DNA of 64,000 nucleotides. Source: an uncultured Fidelibacterota bacterium. Its GTDB lineage: Bacteria > Fidelibacterota > Marinisomatia > Marinisomatales > Marinisomataceae. Where the stretch lies: assembly GCA_902525615.1 (NCBI GenBank), contig CABZHT010000001.1, positions 176,813-240,812 of the forward strand. The letters run 5' to 3'. The translations under genes and the position numbers were made by a program. The notes beneath the pieces were generated by a model, which was given only the letters and a program-made list of their open reading frames with translations, was not told the origin of the DNA and ran no database searches. The stretch's first letter is position 1. Every line of letters starts with the position of its first letter. Positions 39,847 through 50,553 of this stretch are shown here, one piece after another.

Positions 39847-41710
39847 TTGATTTCCTTGAAAAATTATAAATCTTTTCGAATAAAGTCATTGAATCTAAAC
39901 CTATTTCTTCTAATAAAATATTTCTTGGTCCATGATCTACAAACCTGTTTGGAACACCTAATGTTAAAATAGAATTTTCAATATTCTTTTTATTTGACCA
40001 GTTTATTACTCCTTCACCAAATCCACCATCTGTCACACCTTCTTCAATTGTAACAACTAATTTATATTTTGGTAAAGATTCATTTAAATAATTTTCATCC
40101 ATAGGTTTGATAAATCTACAATTAACTACCTCTGTGGAAATACCTTTTTCCATTAGCATACTATGTATTTCTAAGCTCTTACTTACCATTGATCCAACTG
40201 CTAAAATAAGCACGTCACTTCCTTCTGTTAATACCTCCCATGAGCCTATTTCAATTTTTTGTGGAGATTTTTCTTCAAATTTTACTGACTGTTCTTTAGG
40301 GTATCTTATGGTAAATGGTTTAGTTGTATTTAAAGTTGCAGTATAAAGTAAATCTCTTAACTCATTTCCATCTTTTGGTGCTGAAATAATAATATTTTGA
40401 ATACATCTTAAATAAGAAATATCTAAAACACCGTGATGAGTTGCACCATCCTCACCAACTAAACCAGAACGATCCATACAAAAAATGACAGGTAAATTTT
40501 GTAAAGCAATATCATGAATTATATGATCAAAGGCTCTTTGAAGAAAGGTTGAATAAATTGCAACAACAGGAATTTTCCCTTCTGTTGATAACCCGCCACT
40601 AAAAGTTACTGCATGGCCTTCAGCGATACCAACATCATAGAATCTTTCAGGAAATCTTGAAGAATACTCAACCAATCCAGTCCCTTCCCTCATTGCAGCA
40701 GTTATTGCAACTATATTTTTATTTTCTTCTGCTAAATCACATATCACTTCTCCAAATACATTCTGATATATTGGAGCTTGAACTTTAACAACTGCATCAT
40801 CTTTTTTCTTTTCTTTAACTCCATGATATTTGATTGGATCATCCTCAGCGTAATCAAGACCTTTTCCTTTTTTTGTAATTGTATGCAACACAACAGGACT
40901 GTCATAATCTTTTATATTTTCCAAAATTTCTATCATTTCTTCGATATTATGACCATCAACTGGCCCAAAATATCTAAAACCTAGATCTTCAAAAACCGTT
41001 GTAGGTAAAAAGAATTTTTTAGCACTTGACTCAGTTTTTCTTAAAATAGATTCTATAATTTTCAAACTTTTTGGAAGTTTTTTTATTGTTCTATAAATCC
41101 ATCTTCTCAATCTATTATATTGCTTATTGGTAGCTATTTTAACAAGGTAGTTTCTAAATGCCCCGACATTAGGACTTATAGACATATCATTATCATTAAC
41201 AATAACAAGCATTTGTTTTCTTATATTTCCAGCATTATTGAGGGCTTCAAATGCAAGACCTCCGGATAAGGCTCCATCGCCAATAATACTTACTACTTTA
41301 AAATCATCATTCTCTAAATTTCTACTAACAGCCATTCCTAAGCCAGCTGAAATTGCTGTTGATGCATGACCAGCACCAAAGACATCATATTCACTTTCAG
41401 ATCTCTTTAAAAAACCGCTTAATCCTTTATATCTTCTAATAGTTGGGAATTGACTATATCTACCAGTTAGTACTTTATGAGCATATGCCTGATGACCGGT
41501 ATCCCATACGATTTTATCTCTTGGAGCATCGAAAACATAATGAACAGCAGTTGTCATTTCAACTGCGCCAAGTGTTGGAGCTAAATGTCCTCCAATTTCA
41601 TTAATTGTATCAGTAATATAAGTGCGAAGTTCTTTGCATACTTCTCCTAATTCCTCTTTTGGAATACTTTTTAAATCTTTTGGAGAATTAATCTTATCAA
41701 GATATTTCAT
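39839..41710 (-). CDS. dxs: 1-deoxy-D-xylulose-5-phosphate synthase (start revised to MKYLDKINSPKDLKS)
   Basis: GHLAPTLGAVEMTTAVHYVF, GDGALSGGLAFEALNNAG, HDIALQNLPVIFCMDRSGLVGEDGATHHGVLDISYLR. Confidence 0.96.
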   Translation of the reverse strand: MKYLDKINSPKDLKSIPKEELGEVCKELRTYITDTINEIGGHLAPTLGAVEMTTAVHYVFDAPRDKIVWDTGHQAYAHKVLTGRYSQFPTIRRYKGLSGFLKRSESEYDVFGAGHASTAISAGLGMAVSRNLENDDFKVVSIIGDGALSGGLAFEALNNAGNIRKQMLVIVNDNDMSISPNVGAFRNYLVKIATNKQYNRLRRWIYRTIKKLPKSLKIIESILRKTESSAKKFFLPTTVFEDLGFRYFGPVDGHNIEEMIEILENIKDYDSPVVLHTITKKGKGLDYAEDDPIKYHGVKEKKKDDAVVKVQAPIYQNVFGEVICDLAEENKNIVAITAAMREGTGLVEYSSRFPERFYDVGIAEGHAVTFSGGLSTEGKIPVVAIYSTFLQRAFDHIIHDIALQNLPVIFCMDRSGLVGEDGATHHGVLDISYLRCIQNIIISAPKDGNELRDLLYTATLNTTKPFTIRYPKEQSVKFEEKSPQKIEIGSWEVLTEGSDVLILAVGSMVSKSLEIHSMLMEKGISTEVVNCRFIKPMDENYLNESLPKYKLVVTIEEGVTDGGFGEGVINWSNKKNIENSILTLGVPNRFVDHGPRNILLEEIGLDSMTLFEKIYNFSRKSNE

Positions 41711-42273
41711 GTTTTTCCTTTGAAACAAATTTCATGTATTAAAGTTTCATTCAATAATTCAGGATGACAAGAAATTCCTATATGTATTCCCTGCCTGACT
41801 GCAACAACTTCTTCTTGAAAGGTTGCTAGAACCTCAACATCGTTATTTATTTTATCTATTTTTGGAGCTCTAATAAATAATACATCGATATCAGAACTCA
41901 TTAAACCATTCTTAACATTTATTTTGGCTTCAAAAGAGTGTACTTGTCTTCCATAAGCATTTCTGCATGTTATTACATCTAAAAAAGCGAAGTTATGTAC
42001 TCTTGAGTCGTTTGATTCTTTAGACATTAAAATAAGTCCAGCACATGAACCCAAAATTGGTTTATTTTTTGAAAGCTTATTAATACCATTAATCAAACTT
42101 TGATTCTTTCTCAAAAGATTAGTTATTGTTGTAGATTCTCCTCCTGGAATTATAAGACCATCAACAGAACTTAGATCATCGCTTGTTTTAACTAGCTTAT
42201 GTTTTAAGTTAATTTTTTTAAGAATTTTAATATGAGAATCAAAATTTCCTTGAAGTGCAAGGACACCAATCAC
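41707..42273 (-). CDS. pdxT: Pyridoxal 5-phosphate synthase glutaminase subunit PdxT
   Basis: GVLALQGNFDSHI, LIIPGGESTTI, PILGSCAGLILMSK, ISCHPEL. Confidence 0.94.
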   Translation of the reverse strand: MIGVLALQGNFDSHIKILKKINLKHKLVKTSDDLSSVDGLIIPGGESTTITNLLRKNQSLINGINKLSKNKPILGSCAGLILMSKESNDSRVHNFAFLDVITCRNAYGRQVHSFEAKINVKNGLMSSDIDVLFIRAPKIDKINNDVEVLATFQEEVVAVRQGIHIGISCHPELLNETLIHEICFKGKT

Positions 42274-42275
42274 AA

Positions 42276-43148
42276 TTAGTCACCTCTATTTGAAAATTTT
42301 TCATCTTCAGGAATGTCAGACATTAAAATTCCCTTCATGGCATCTTTTAAATCGTACGAAGCAGTTAAAACATCTTTTGCGCTCTTAAAATGTGTAACAG
42401 CTTTAACAATAGCATGAGCTCTTTCTGATGGATCTTGACTTTTAAATATACCAGAACCAACAAAAACTGTTTCAGCACCGAGTTGCATCATTAAAGAAGC
42501 ATCTGCGGGAGTAGCAATTCCTCCAGCAGCAAAATTAGGAACCGTTAGTTTTTGATTTTTAGCTACCTCTTCTACTAAATCTAATGGAACTCTGAATTCT
42601 TCTGCTTTTTTTGATAAATCAGCATCTTTTAGTTCAATAATTTGTGAAGTAATCATTTTCATATGCCTTACAGCTTCAACAATATTTCCACTACCAGCTT
42701 CACCTTTAGTTCTAATCAACGCAGCACCTTCATTTATTCTTCTTAGGGCTTCACCTAAGTCTCTTGCTCCACATACAAATGGAACCTTAAAAGGATGTTT
42801 ATCTACATGTGCATGCTCATCAGCCGTTGTAAGTACTTCACTTTCATCAATGAAGTCAACTTCTAAGGCTTCTAAAATTTGTGCTTCTGCAAAATGACCA
42901 ATTCTACATTTTGCCATCACTGGTATTGAAACATTATCCTGTATTTCTTTTATCATATGAGGGTTGCTCATTCTTGCAACACCGCCATCTTTTCTAATAT
43001 CAGATGGAATTCTCTCTAAAGCCATAACAGAAACTGCTCCTGCATCTTCTGCAATTTTAGCTTGTTCTAAATTAGTAACATCCATAATTACCCCACCTTT
43101 TAGCATTTCTGCTAAACCGACTTTAACTTTGAAAGACTCTTTACTCAT
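42276..43148 (-). CDS. pdxS: Pyridoxal 5-phosphate synthase lyase subunit PdxS
   Basis: [55 protein letters not shown]. Confidence 0.97.
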   Translation of the reverse strand: MSKESFKVKVGLAEMLKGGVIMDVTNLEQAKIAEDAGAVSVMALERIPSDIRKDGGVARMSNPHMIKEIQDNVSIPVMAKCRIGHFAEAQILEALEVDFIDESEVLTTADEHAHVDKHPFKVPFVCGARDLGEALRRINEGAALIRTKGEAGSGNIVEAVRHMKMITSQIIELKDADLSKKAEEFRVPLDLVEEVAKNQKLTVPNFAAGGIATPADASLMMQLGAETVFVGSGIFKSQDPSERAHAIVKAVTHFKSAKDVLTASYDLKDAMKGILMSDIPEDEKFSNRGD

Positions 43149-44007
43149 GAATTATTTCCTTTTCTTGTGTATTTGTTATTTCTTTGACTTTTTTAATTAC
43201 TGATTCGATTATCCAGTCTGGAGTTGAAGCTCCGGCGGATATTCCTACAGAATTTACATCATCTTTAAACCAAGATGAATCAATTTCTGCAGCACAAGTC
43301 ACCTGAAATGTATTTTCATTCCTTTCTGAGCTCAATTCAGCTAGACGTTTGGAATTAGCGCTTGTAAATGATCCAATAATAATCATTAAGTCAGTTACTT
43401 CAGACAACTCTTTAATTTGTTCTTGATTTCTTTTAGTAGGAAAGCAAATCGTATTAACAAATCTTAAATCAAATACTTTTGTCATTAAAACGTTTATAAT
43501 ATCTTGCACGTTTTCGATTGTTTGGGTTGATTGAGTTACAACTCCAGCTTTCTTTGTTTTTCTCAGTGCTTCAGCTTCTTCTACTGAAGCAACAATCACT
43601 GGATCTGGTATTTGACTAGCAATTCCAATTACTTCATCGTGACCATGGTCTCCAATAATAATAATTTTTCTACCTTCTTTATGTAATACTTTTACTTCAT
43701 GATGTATTTCATGAACTAAAGGGCATGTAGCATCGATAATATTCATTTTTTTATCTTCAGCTTTTTTCCAGACCTCTTTTGCAGTACCGTGAGCTCTGAA
43801 AAGAACAGGTTTGTCTTTTGGAATCTGATCAAGTTTCTCAACAACTTTTACACCTTCTTTTTCTAAATCACTTACGACACTTTCATTATGAACAATATCT
43901 CCCAACATATAGACTTCTCCATATTTTTTGCTCATTTCGTAAGCGCTATTTACAGCATCTCTTACTCCAAAACAATATCCAGCATCTTTAGCTAAAATTA
44001 TCTTCAT
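43141..44007 (-). CDS. ispH: 4-hydroxy-3-methylbut-2-enyl diphosphate reductase
   Basis: [69 protein letters not shown]. Confidence 0.95.
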   Translation of the reverse strand: MKIILAKDAGYCFGVRDAVNSAYEMSKKYGEVYMLGDIVHNESVVSDLEKEGVKVVEKLDQIPKDKPVLFRAHGTAKEVWKKAEDKKMNIIDATCPLVHEIHHEVKVLHKEGRKIIIIGDHGHDEVIGIASQIPDPVIVASVEEAEALRKTKKAGVVTQSTQTIENVQDIINVLMTKVFDLRFVNTICFPTKRNQEQIKELSEVTDLMIIIGSFTSANSKRLAELSSERNENTFQVTCAAEIDSSWFKDDVNSVGISAGASTPDWIIESVIKKVKEITNTQEKEIIHE

Positions 44008-44986
44008 TAAATTTGCTTATATATGTTGACATTAAATTTAAAACTGTTGATTTGACATCTGAAAATTCACCTTCTACTAGTGCTGCAGCTGCAAAAGGAT
44101 GTCCACCTCCACCCATTTTTTTAGCGATCTCGCTAACTTTGTACTTTCCCTTTGATCTAAAGCTTAATCTAACTTTTCCTCCAAGGTCATAAAGCATTAA
44201 GGAAACTTCAACTCCCTTAATTCCTCGAAAAAAATCTGTAAACCCGTCAAAATCTTGATTTGAGCCATTGACCTCTTTAATCATGTCATGATTCAAAGAA
44301 AACCAGACTATTTCACCATCGCAATCATAATTTAATTTTTGAATCACGTTTCCTAAGAGCTTCATTCTGCTTATCGAAGAATTTTCATAAATGTTTTGAT
44401 AGACTTTAGAGATATCTAATCCCATTTGAATGGCATCAACGGCAACTTGATGACAAAGATCAGTTGTGTTACTATGTCTAAAAGAACCGGTGTCTGTTAA
44501 GACAGCAACATAAATACCTAACATCATTTCATCTGAAATTTTTTGATCAATCTCTTTAAAAAATGAATATAAAATTTCACCTACGGATGAGGCTTTGACA
44601 TCGATGTATTCATTCTTAAATAGATCATTATCAGATTTTGCGTGATGATCAATGCTTAACGTTTCAATATCATTTTCTTCAACTAAAAATGCCAAATCTC
44701 CCAATCTATAAAAATCTCCTATATCTAATATCAATCCTAGATCTGCTTTTTTAATAAATGATGCTGAATCTCCATCGAGCTCTTGAAAAATATTATCCTC
44801 ATTCAAAAAATTATATACTTCTGGTATTGGAGAGTGATTAACGATAATGCAATCCTTGCCAATTGAATCTAAATATTTGTACATAGTGTAAGCAGAACCT
44901 AAGCTATCTCCATCTGGATTTATATGAGATGAAATAAAGATTTTATCGTGTTTATCAATAATGGATTTTATTAGATGAAAATCCAT
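43988..44986 (-). CDS. DHH/DHHA1 family phosphoesterase (NrnA-like)
   Basis: FISSHINPDGDSLGSAYTMYKYL, LSIDHHAKSD, GGGGHPFAAAA. Confidence 0.9.
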   Translation of the reverse strand: MDFHLIKSIIDKHDKIFISSHINPDGDSLGSAYTMYKYLDSIGKDCIIVNHSPIPEVYNFLNEDNIFQELDGDSASFIKKADLGLILDIGDFYRLGDLAFLVEENDIETLSIDHHAKSDNDLFKNEYIDVKASSVGEILYSFFKEIDQKISDEMMLGIYVAVLTDTGSFRHSNTTDLCHQVAVDAIQMGLDISKVYQNIYENSSISRMKLLGNVIQKLNYDCDGEIVWFSLNHDMIKEVNGSNQDFDGFTDFFRGIKGVEVSLMLYDLGGKVRLSFRSKGKYKVSEIAKKMGGGGHPFAAAALVEGEFSDVKSTVLNLMSTYISKFNEDNFS

Positions 44987-44989
44987 ATT

Positions 44990-45529
44990 TTACCTCTGCC
45001 AAGTATTTTCAGGAATATTATTTTGTTTATTATGATATCTTGAAAGAACAAAGAAATAATCTGATAAACGATTTAAATACATTATTACGGGATTATTATC
45101 CAAAGAATTATTGTATAATGTTACAGCCGATCTTTCAGCTCTTCTAGTAATTGCTCTAGCAACATGTAAATTTGATGAAAAATGATCTCCGCTTGGTAAA
45201 ATAAATTCTTTTAGAGGTTCTAAGTCTTGGTTAAGATAATTTATTTGATCGTCTAAATCTGAAATCATGTTTTCATTTATGATAGAATTATCTTCAAGAT
45301 TCATTGAAATATGTCCACCTATATCGAATAAATTATTCTGAATTTTTTTTAAGAACTCTGTTATATCTGAGTTTTGGCTAAATGATAAGCAAACTCCAAT
45401 AATACTACTTAATTCATCTACCTCTCCAAGACAATGAATAATATTATCAGACTTAAGGACTGATTCTCCTTTGGCTAAATTTGTTTTACCGCTATCTCCA
45501 TTTCTTGTAGTAACTTTTGTAATTCTCAT
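44990..45529 (-). CDS. Cob(I)yrinic acid a,c-diamide adenosyltransferase, PduO type (start revised to MRITKVTTRNGDSGKT)
   Basis: VTTRNGDSGKTNLAKGE, LGEVDELSSIIGVCLS, AITRRAERSAVTLYN, YLNRLSDYFFVLSRYHN. Confidence 0.93.
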   Translation of the reverse strand: MRITKVTTRNGDSGKTNLAKGESVLKSDNIIHCLGEVDELSSIIGVCLSFSQNSDITEFLKKIQNNLFDIGGHISMNLEDNSIINENMISDLDDQINYLNQDLEPLKEFILPSGDHFSSNLHVARAITRRAERSAVTLYNNSLDNNPVIMYLNRLSDYFFVLSRYHNKQNNIPENTWQR

Positions 45530-46842
45530 TACATCATACCTGACAGCCATAGATGGGTTAGAATGCTGAATACATATCCAATGAAAATTACTCCAGTCCA
45601 TCTAAGATGACTTGAAAATGTATAAATTCCCTTTGCTTGACCCATCAAAGCAACACCAGGTGCAGAACCAATTGAAAGCAAACTTCCACCAACTCCTGCG
45701 GTAAGAGTAATTAAAAGCCACTGATTTAAGTCCATGGTAGTAGTATCATGCATTTGAATCACAGAAAACATGACAGGTATGTTATCAATTAATGCAGATA
45801 TAATTCCCATCAAAGAGTTTGCAATAGTAAAACCAAGACCATCGTAAAGTGTAGTATTTATCAGTGCCAAATAACCAATTTTTGAAAGTCCAGCTACACA
45901 AAGTATTACTCCATAGAAAAATAATAAGGTATCCCACTCAGCTTGAGCAATTTGCTTAAATACTCCAAATGGTTGATCTGAGCCATCACGAGAAATTTTG
46001 CTCTCTGCAGAATAAGTTCTTTTCAAATAATAACCAAAAAGTTGCAAAAGACTCAATCCAAACATCATACCAAATACTGGAGGAAGCTTAAGGAATTGTT
46101 TAAAGGAAATTGCCATCATAATTGTAACAAGGAATAAACAGCTTATAGTCACAGCACCTCGTTTTAACAACACAGGAGGATTTTCAACTTCATCCGCAGA
46201 ACCATCAATGAAAAAACTCATAATAAATGCCGGAATAATAAAATTTACTAATGAAGGTAAAAAGAGTTTGAAAAATTGCAAAAATTCAACGTAACCAGCC
46301 TGCCAAACCATTAGTGTTGTTATATCTCCAAAAGGACTAAAAGCACCACCAGCATTAGCAGCTACAACAATATTGACACAACTTATACTTGTAAAATTTT
46401 TATTGCCTTTTCCAACAGCTAATACCACTGCACACATTGTAAGTGCAGTTGTTAAGTTATCCGCTATAGGTGATAAGAAAAATGAAATAAACCCAGTAAT
46501 CCAAAATAATTTTTTATAACTAAAATTTTGATTTAGAAGAATAGAACGCAATTTTTCGAAAACATTTCTCTCAGTCATTGAATTTATATAAGTCATCGCC
46601 ACTAAAAGGAAGAGCATCAACTGATTAAATTCATCAAAAGCATGCATCAGTTCTTTTTTGACAGCATAAGAATCTCCTGTTTGCACTCCTACCCAAGCGA
46701 TCATTGCCCAAATAATTCCTGCAGCAAAAAGCACGGGCTTAGACTTCCTTAAGTGCGTAACCTCCTCTGTCATCACAAAAGCATATGCAATGATAAAAAG
46801 GACTATCGATATAATTCCAACTGGATGATTCAATAATTCCAT
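45529..46842 (-). CDS. nhaD: Sodium:proton antiporter NhaD
   Basis: 437 aa, ~12 TM; SPIADNLTTALTMCAVVLAVGKGNKNFTSISCVNIVVAANAGGAFSPFGDITTLMVWQAG. Confidence 0.9.
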   Translation of the reverse strand: MELLNHPVGIISIVLFIIAYAFVMTEEVTHLRKSKPVLFAAGIIWAMIAWVGVQTGDSYAVKKELMHAFDEFNQLMLFLLVAMTYINSMTERNVFEKLRSILLNQNFSYKKLFWITGFISFFLSPIADNLTTALTMCAVVLAVGKGNKNFTSISCVNIVVAANAGGAFSPFGDITTLMVWQAGYVEFLQFFKLFLPSLVNFIIPAFIMSFFIDGSADEVENPPVLLKRGAVTISCLFLVTIMMAISFKQFLKLPPVFGMMFGLSLLQLFGYYLKRTYSAESKISRDGSDQPFGVFKQIAQAEWDTLLFFYGVILCVAGLSKIGYLALINTTLYDGLGFTIANSLMGIISALIDNIPVMFSVIQMHDTTTMDLNQWLLITLTAGVGGSLLSIGSAPGVALMGQAKGIYTFSSHLRWTGVIFIGYVFSILTHLWLSGMM

Positions 46843-46910
46843 AGGCGGTAATTTAAATAAAAAGAAATGAAAAAATTATTAAAATCGTATTAATTATTTT
46901 ATATTTTGAA

Positions 46911-47075
46911 ATGGAAAATTTATTACCTGTTTTACTCATTATTGGGCTATCAATGTTAGCGATGAACTTGGGACTGATTTTTAAAAATAAACCACTCAGA
47001 AAAGCTTGTGGTGATTCACCTGACGGATGTGAAATTTGTGGTGGCGATCAAGATAAATGTGATAGCAACGCTTAA
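46911..47075 (+). CDS. nqrM: Na+-NQR maturation protein NqrM-like small Cys-rich membrane protein (not in ORF track)
   Basis: Manual translation MENLLPVLLIIGLSMLAMNLGLIFKNKPLRKACGDSPDGCEICGGDQDKCDSNA (54 aa): one TM plus Cx6Cx2Cx6C, resembling NqrM/DUF539; beside apbE and nqr genes; stop overlaps apbE stop tail-to-tail. Confidence 0.82.
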   Translation: MENLLPVLLIIGLSMLAMNLGLIFKNKPLRKACGDSPDGCEICGGDQDKCDSNA

Positions 47076-48067
47076 TTCTTTGGAAATCCAGTTGAAAAAA
47101 CCTTTGTAAAAGATTTATCCTCATTTAAAAGTATTGAAAAAGATTCAACTCCTTTTAAATTTTCTACAATATCAAAATTATCGATTGTATAAAACATTGT
47201 AGATAGTGCATCGGCATCTAAGCATGATTTGTCAGAAATAATCGAAACTGAACCCAAGTTAGAAGAAATTGGATACCCAGTTTTTGGATTTATTTCATGA
47301 TGATAAAATTTGTCATCAATTATATAAAAATTTCGGTAATTACCTGAAGTTGCAATTGAAAGATTGTTAAGGGAAATAATCAGCTCAATATCATTTTCAA
47401 AATTTGTAATTGATGGAGTATTAATTCCTATTTTCCAATCTTTACTTTTTGATTTGGTCCTGATTTCACCTCCTATTTCTATAAAAAGATCTTCATATTC
47501 AATTAAAGAATTAAAAATTTTATCAACTGCATAACCTTTCGCAATTGAGCTTAAGTCAATTTGAACTCTTGAATCTTTCTTACGTATTTTTTCTTTATCA
47601 ACTTCAATTAAATCTTGACCAATGAAAGCTTTAACACTGTCAATCATTGTTTCTGAAGGTGGAGATTCAAAAATATCAGGACCAAATCCCCATAAATTGA
47701 CTAAAGGCATGATTGTTATATCATATTGACCATTTGATAAATCATAATATTTAAATGAACGTTCTAAAACCTTATAAAAATCTTCAGATATAAAAAACCA
47801 ATCAGTTGATTCAGATTGATTGAAAGTTGAAATTTCACTTGATGGTATATAGGTTGACATTTGTTGATTAATATCTTTTAATATTTTTTCAATAAGTATA
47901 TAATTTTCTTCAATTTCTACTGGGTTATTTGTTTTTGGAAAAAACTTTACAGTATATGTTGTTCCCATAGTATTACCATTGATAGTAACAAGATTTTTTT
48001 CAGGAGAACTACAACTAAGTAACAAAAGAATTATTAATGAAGCTAGTCTATTAGCCAAAGTCATCAT
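47072..48067 (-). CDS. apbE: FAD:protein FMN transferase
   Basis: Lipoprotein signal LLLLSCSS, GNTMGTTYTVKFF, DLSSIAKGYAVDKI, HHEINPKTGYPI, LDADALSTMFY. Confidence 0.94.
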   Translation of the reverse strand: MMTLANRLASLIILLLLSCSSPEKNLVTINGNTMGTTYTVKFFPKTNNPVEIEENYILIEKILKDINQQMSTYIPSSEISTFNQSESTDWFFISEDFYKVLERSFKYYDLSNGQYDITIMPLVNLWGFGPDIFESPPSETMIDSVKAFIGQDLIEVDKEKIRKKDSRVQIDLSSIAKGYAVDKIFNSLIEYEDLFIEIGGEIRTKSKSKDWKIGINTPSITNFENDIELIISLNNLSIATSGNYRNFYIIDDKFYHHEINPKTGYPISSNLGSVSIISDKSCLDADALSTMFYTIDNFDIVENLKGVESFSILLNEDKSFTKVFSTGFPKN

Positions 48068-49277
48068 AAGCGATCATATCTTCTTCAACACCTAAGTCCC
48101 AGAGCATTTTTTGAACAGCACTAATCATCATTGGAGGACCACATAAATAATATTCACATTCAGTAGGATCTTCATGATCTCTCAATAGCATGTCATGTGC
48201 AACCTGATGAATGAATCCTGTTGGACCTTCCCAGTTATCTTCCGGTAGTGGATCGGATAGAGCAACATGATAACTAAAATTATCAAATTCTTCTGCTAGA
48301 GCTTTGAATTCATCATCATAAAACATTTCTTTTTCTGATCTAGCACCATACCAAAATGAAATTTTTCGTTTAGATTTTTCAGTTTTAAGTAAATGAAAAA
48401 TATGAGATCTTAATGGAGCCATTCCAGCACCACCTCCGATGTAAACCATTTCACGCTCGGTATCTTTAATAAAGAATTCACCGTAAGGTCCGGATACAGT
48501 TACCTTATCTCCTTCTTTGAGATCAAAAACATATGAAGAAGCTATTCCTGGAGGTGCAGATGGGTTATCTGGTGGAGGACTAGCAATTCTAATATTTAAC
48601 ATAATCATGTTACCCTCTGCAGGATGATTTGCCATTGAATAAGCTCTGAAAACTGGCTCTTTATTTTCTGCAACATATTGCCAAATATCAAATTTATCCC
48701 AGTCACTAGTATACAAGTCTTGAATTTCGAAATCTTTATATTCTAATCCTTTATATTCTGGTACATCAATTTGTATGTAGCCACCAGATTCAAACTGGAT
48801 TGGATCGTCTTCTGGTAGTTCTAAAATTAATTCTTTAATAAAAGTAGCTACATTATCATTTGATTTAACAACAGCATCCCATTTTCGAATGCTAAAGATT
48901 TCATCAGGTACTTTTATTTTCATATCATTTCTAATCTTTACTTGACAGCCTAATCTCCAATTATCTTTTTGGTCTGAACGAGAAATATATGCTTCTTCGG
49001 TAGATAAAATATCTCCTCCACCTTCGGTAACCTGGCATCTACATTGTGCACAAGTTCCTTGTCCTCCACAAGCGGATGGCAAATAAACGTTTTGTGCTGC
49101 TAAAGCCGAAAGGACTGTACCTCCAGTTTGAACGTTAATAGATTTATCTACATCATCATTTATCAGTAACGTAACTTCTCCTTGTGGAAGAAGAATATCT
49201 CCTAAAACATTAAGAATTATAACTAACAAAAGTATTACTGATGAAAAAACAATTACTCCTAATAAAATATCACTCAT
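48051..49277 (-). CDS. nqrF: Na+-translocating NADH:quinone reductase subunit F
   Basis: PSACGGQGTCAQCRCQV 2Fe-2S motif, FRAYSMANHPAE, YIGGGAGMAPLRSHI, YLCGPPMM. Confidence 0.95.
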   Translation of the reverse strand: MSDILLGVIVFSSVILLLVIILNVLGDILLPQGEVTLLINDDVDKSINVQTGGTVLSALAAQNVYLPSACGGQGTCAQCRCQVTEGGGDILSTEEAYISRSDQKDNWRLGCQVKIRNDMKIKVPDEIFSIRKWDAVVKSNDNVATFIKELILELPEDDPIQFESGGYIQIDVPEYKGLEYKDFEIQDLYTSDWDKFDIWQYVAENKEPVFRAYSMANHPAEGNMIMLNIRIASPPPDNPSAPPGIASSYVFDLKEGDKVTVSGPYGEFFIKDTEREMVYIGGGAGMAPLRSHIFHLLKTEKSKRKISFWYGARSEKEMFYDDEFKALAEEFDNFSYHVALSDPLPEDNWEGPTGFIHQVAHDMLLRDHEDPTECEYYLCGPPMMISAVQKMLWDLGVEEDMIAYDDFG

Positions 49278-49900
49278 TATAAATCGATCCCCGAAAATGC
49301 CATAAAGGCCATTGATAATAATCCTGTTAATAACATTGCCATTCCAACTCCTCTCAACCTAGGAGGAATGTTGGAATACCTTATTCTATATCTAATTGAT
49401 GCTAAAGCTACAATTGCTAAGAAGAAACCAACACCTGAACCAAAACCATAAACTACGGTTTCAGAAATAGTATATTCTCTTTCTACCATAAATAATGATC
49501 CACCTAAAATTGAACAATTGACAGCAATCAACGGAAGAAAAATTCCAAGACTATTATACAAAGATTGTGAAAATCTTTCCATAAACATTTCAACTAACTG
49601 AACCATTGCAGCAATAACAGATATAAAAACAATTAATTTTAAAAAACCTAAATCAGTATCTTGAAAATCTGAACTAATCCAAACCAAAGCACCTTTATCA
49701 AGTAAGAATTCCCAAAGAAACCAGTTTATAGGTGCTGTAATTGTTAATACAACTATTACAGCCAATCCTATTCCAACAGATGCGTCAATCTTTTTTGAAA
49801 TAGCTAGAAATGAGCAGAGACCTAAGAAATAAGCTAAAACAATATTTTCAATGAATACCGCTTTTGTAAAAATACTGAGATAATGTTCAATACCAGTCAT
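49277..49900 (-). CDS. nqrE: Na+-NQR subunit E
   Basis: SIFTKAVFIENIVLAYFLGLCSFLAISKK, AVNCSILGGSLFMVERE. Confidence 0.94.
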   Translation of the reverse strand: MTGIEHYLSIFTKAVFIENIVLAYFLGLCSFLAISKKIDASVGIGLAVIVVLTITAPINWFLWEFLLDKGALVWISSDFQDTDLGFLKLIVFISVIAAMVQLVEMFMERFSQSLYNSLGIFLPLIAVNCSILGGSLFMVEREYTISETVVYGFGSGVGFFLAIVALASIRYRIRYSNIPPRLRGVGMAMLLTGLLSMAFMAFSGIDL

Positions 49901-50553
49901 TACGCATCCTCCTCAACACCCGCAAATTCTCTTTGAATCCATATTACTAAACCTAAAATGATAAATGCGCCAGGAGACAAGACTAACAAACCAATATTTT
50001 CATATCCAGCTGCATACCATGATTCAGGAATACTCCAAAGTACGTAACCTGCACCACCATCTGGAAGTGTAATTGTTCCAGCTCCAAAAAGCTCTCTAAA
50101 AAAAGAAACAACAATAATTATTAGTCCATAACCCATACTATTTCCTAAACCATCTAAAAACGCTTTGGATGGTCCATGTTTCAGAGCAAAAGCCTCAGCA
50201 CGACCCATAATGATACAATTTGTAATAATTAATCCAACAAAAACTGAAAGTTGCTTACTCATATCATATAAATATGCTTTTAATAATTCATCAACAACTG
50301 AAACCAAAGATGCAATCACTGATAGCATTATAACAATCCTAACACGAGCAGGAATGTAATTTCTAATTAAGGAAAGTATAACGTTTGATGAACATAAAAC
50401 AAAAACAACAGCAAGCGTCATAATTATAGCTTGATCTAGTCTAATTGTAACAGCTAAAGCTGAGCAAATTCCTAGAACCTGTAATGAAATTGGATTATTT
50501 ACATTTATAGGATCGCTAACAATTTTTTTTGATTCAGAATTAAATAGTTCCAT
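49900..50553 (-). CDS. nqrD: Na+-NQR subunit D
   Basis: NPISLQVLGICSALAVTIRLDQAIIMTLAVVFVLCSSNVILSLIRNYIPARVRI, IITNCIIMGRAEAFAL. Confidence 0.94.
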   Translation of the reverse strand: MELFNSESKKIVSDPINVNNPISLQVLGICSALAVTIRLDQAIIMTLAVVFVLCSSNVILSLIRNYIPARVRIVIMLSVIASLVSVVDELLKAYLYDMSKQLSVFVGLIITNCIIMGRAEAFALKHGPSKAFLDGLGNSMGYGLIIIVVSFFRELFGAGTITLPDGGAGYVLWSIPESWYAAGYENIGLLVLSPGAFIILGLVIWIQREFAGVEEDA

